NCBI GenBank assembly: GCA_025331125.1
Contig: JAOALB010000253.1
Span: 1 to 49,945, forward strand
Source: Mycogone perniciosa
Taxonomy: Eukaryota > Ascomycota > Sordariomycetes > Hypocreales > Hypocreaceae
DNA length: 49,945 nucleotides
Direction of reading: 5' to 3'
The translations under genes were made by a program, and so were the position numbers. Under the pieces are notes generated by a model. The model worked only from the letters and a program-made list of their open reading frames with translations. It did not search any database and had not been told where the DNA came from. Below are positions 48,601 to 49,945 of the stretch, piece after piece; position 1 is the first letter of the stretch; each line of letters starts with the position of its first letter.

Positions 48601-49945
48601 GGTATTTAAAAAGATTAAAAAATATTATTTAAGTAAATAACTATAAAAATATTAAAATACTTATTTTATATATTATTAATTATTTTTTAAAATATTATAA
48701 AGGCATTAATAAAATTAAAAGGTATAATTAAATATTTAAATAAACTATATTTAATTTAAAATACAATTATTTATTTATATCTTTCTTTAATTTCAATAAA
48801 GTTATAAGCGCCTTTAAGATCTAGCGCTATTAATTACCTTTTTTTATATAATTTATCTTATAATTCTATAATTAATAATAATAAAGCTTTATTTTTAATA
48901 ATAGCTTTATTAAATTATTAATAATCTATAATTAACTATAATTTACCTTTTTTCTTTAATATAAATATAATAAAATAATTTATTTCTAATAAAGAGGGTT
49001 AAATAAACCTTTTAATTAATATATTATTTAAATAATTATATAAGCTTTTAAGCTTTTTTTTATTTAAATAATAAATTTTATAAAAAGTAATACTTATATT
49101 ATCTTTAAGCTTAATTATATAATCCTATTAATTATATTCTAATAGTTTTATATTAAGTATTTCTTTAAATAGCTTATTATACTTTTAGTATTCTTTAAAG
49201 ACATTCTATAGCTGTTTTAATAGTATTGCTATTTTAAAGCTTTTTATTTTAAATGTTTTATTAATATTATTAAATACTTTCTATAAAAAGGCAATTATTC
49301 TTTAAGTATATTTATCTTTTCCTTTACTTTACTTAAATTTTACTTTTAAGTAAATTCTTTCTATAATTAAATTAAAAATAACTTTTTTAATTCTTTTCTT
49401 TAATATACTTAAACAGTTTATATAAGATTTCTGCCTTGCAGCTAAAGCTTTTTTAATAGTTTTAATTATTAAAGAAACTTTATTATTGCGTTAATAAAGC
49501 TAGCTATTTTTTTAATTAATATTAAAGTTATTACATTTTAATTAAAAATAATTAAAAATAATATTATATTTATTAATATTTACTATATTATAGGGAACTG
49601 CTTTTTTATATTTAGCGATTTTTAAATTTAAAATAATTAGTCTATCACTTAACTTATTTATTATTATAAATAAAAGCTCCTCTTTTTATTTAATAAAATT
49701 AATATAGTTTAGTTTTTTTTTTAAAGTAACTATAAGCAATTTACAGTTATAAATGCAATAAAATTACTTATCGCTCTACTATTTATTAATATATATAGCT
49801 AATATCCTTTAACTATTATCTTTAATTTAAAATATAGTAAATTTTTATTATTACTTTTATTATTTAATATTTTAAAAGATATAATTTATTTATTATTACT
49901 TTATAACCCTTTTATAACTAATATTAATTGTTTTTTAATTTTTTT
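45619..49945 (-). pseudogene. Element VIII Gypsy pol, RIP-mutated, runs off the window
   Basis: On the minus strand this is colinear with element VI from 37460 back to about 33133. Protease at 49757-49783 reads N-S-R-A-I-S-N-F-I (from DSGATSNFI). The RT box at 48624-48635 reads Y-L-N-N. The integrase zinc-binding region lies near 47510-47560 and keeps the G-I-C-K-T run. All differences from the active motifs are explained by G:C-to-A:T change. Stops occur in every frame. The element continues beyond the right edge. Confidence 0.75.

Noticed and set aside
2000..49945. AT-rich DNA as a mitochondrial insertion or a centromere core
   Set aside because: LTR pairs, target duplications and Gypsy/Copia motifs explain nearly all of it. 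A centromeric or subtelomeric location remains possible but cannot be judged from this window.

Overview
The window looks like nuclear DNA of a filamentous ascomycete (Pezizomycotina). Short spliceosomal introns (71, 91 and 78 bp) interrupt a 14-helix MFS transporter gene. The rest falls into two sharply different base compositions: balanced DNA with real coding sequence (about 1-1300 and 40250-42660), and extremely A+T-rich DNA (about 2000-40200 and 42680-49945) made of dead LTR retrotransposons. Residues recognisable in the dead copies have changed by G:C to A:T (RT YLDD/YVDD to YLNN/YINN, zinc-knuckle Cys/His to Tyr, protease DSGAT to forms such as NSRAI, Gln to stop). This is the pattern left by repeat-induced point mutation (RIP).

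Layout. 1-202: start of a small secreted-protein ORF, minus strand. 914-1228: last exon of an unrecognised membrane protein, minus strand, whose 5' part is lost where the AT-rich block begins. 1441-1996: a RIP-free island packed with perfect inverted repeats. 2000-3039: AT-rich relic with a 119-bp solo LTR. 3040-40106: one nested stack of retroelements. 40325-42160: the intact four-exon DHA2-type transporter, minus strand. 42161-42680: its promoter and flank. 42680-49945: further Ty3/Gypsy remnants.

The nest can be unpicked from LTR pairs, target-site duplications (TSDs) and polypurine tracts. Element I (family A, 3040-40106, TSD gacta/aacta) is the outermost. It was entered by Gypsy element VI (family C, 12706-37852, TSD ctata/ctgca). 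VI was then entered by a second family A element, II (15155-25515, minus), and by a 7.1-kb Ty1/Copia element, III (family B, 25971-33055, minus, perfect TSD attat). II in turn holds a 460-bp TRIM-like miniature LTR element (24323-24782, TSD taaca/taata) and a rearranged Copia copy (18289-about 23489). Several TSD differences are themselves single C-to-T or G-to-A changes, so the target copies were also mutated after insertion.

No retroelement protein here can be functional. The transporter is the only intact complete gene that I can support. I see no tRNA, rRNA or CRISPR array. All reading was by eye; identity values, RIP indices and database matches were not computed.
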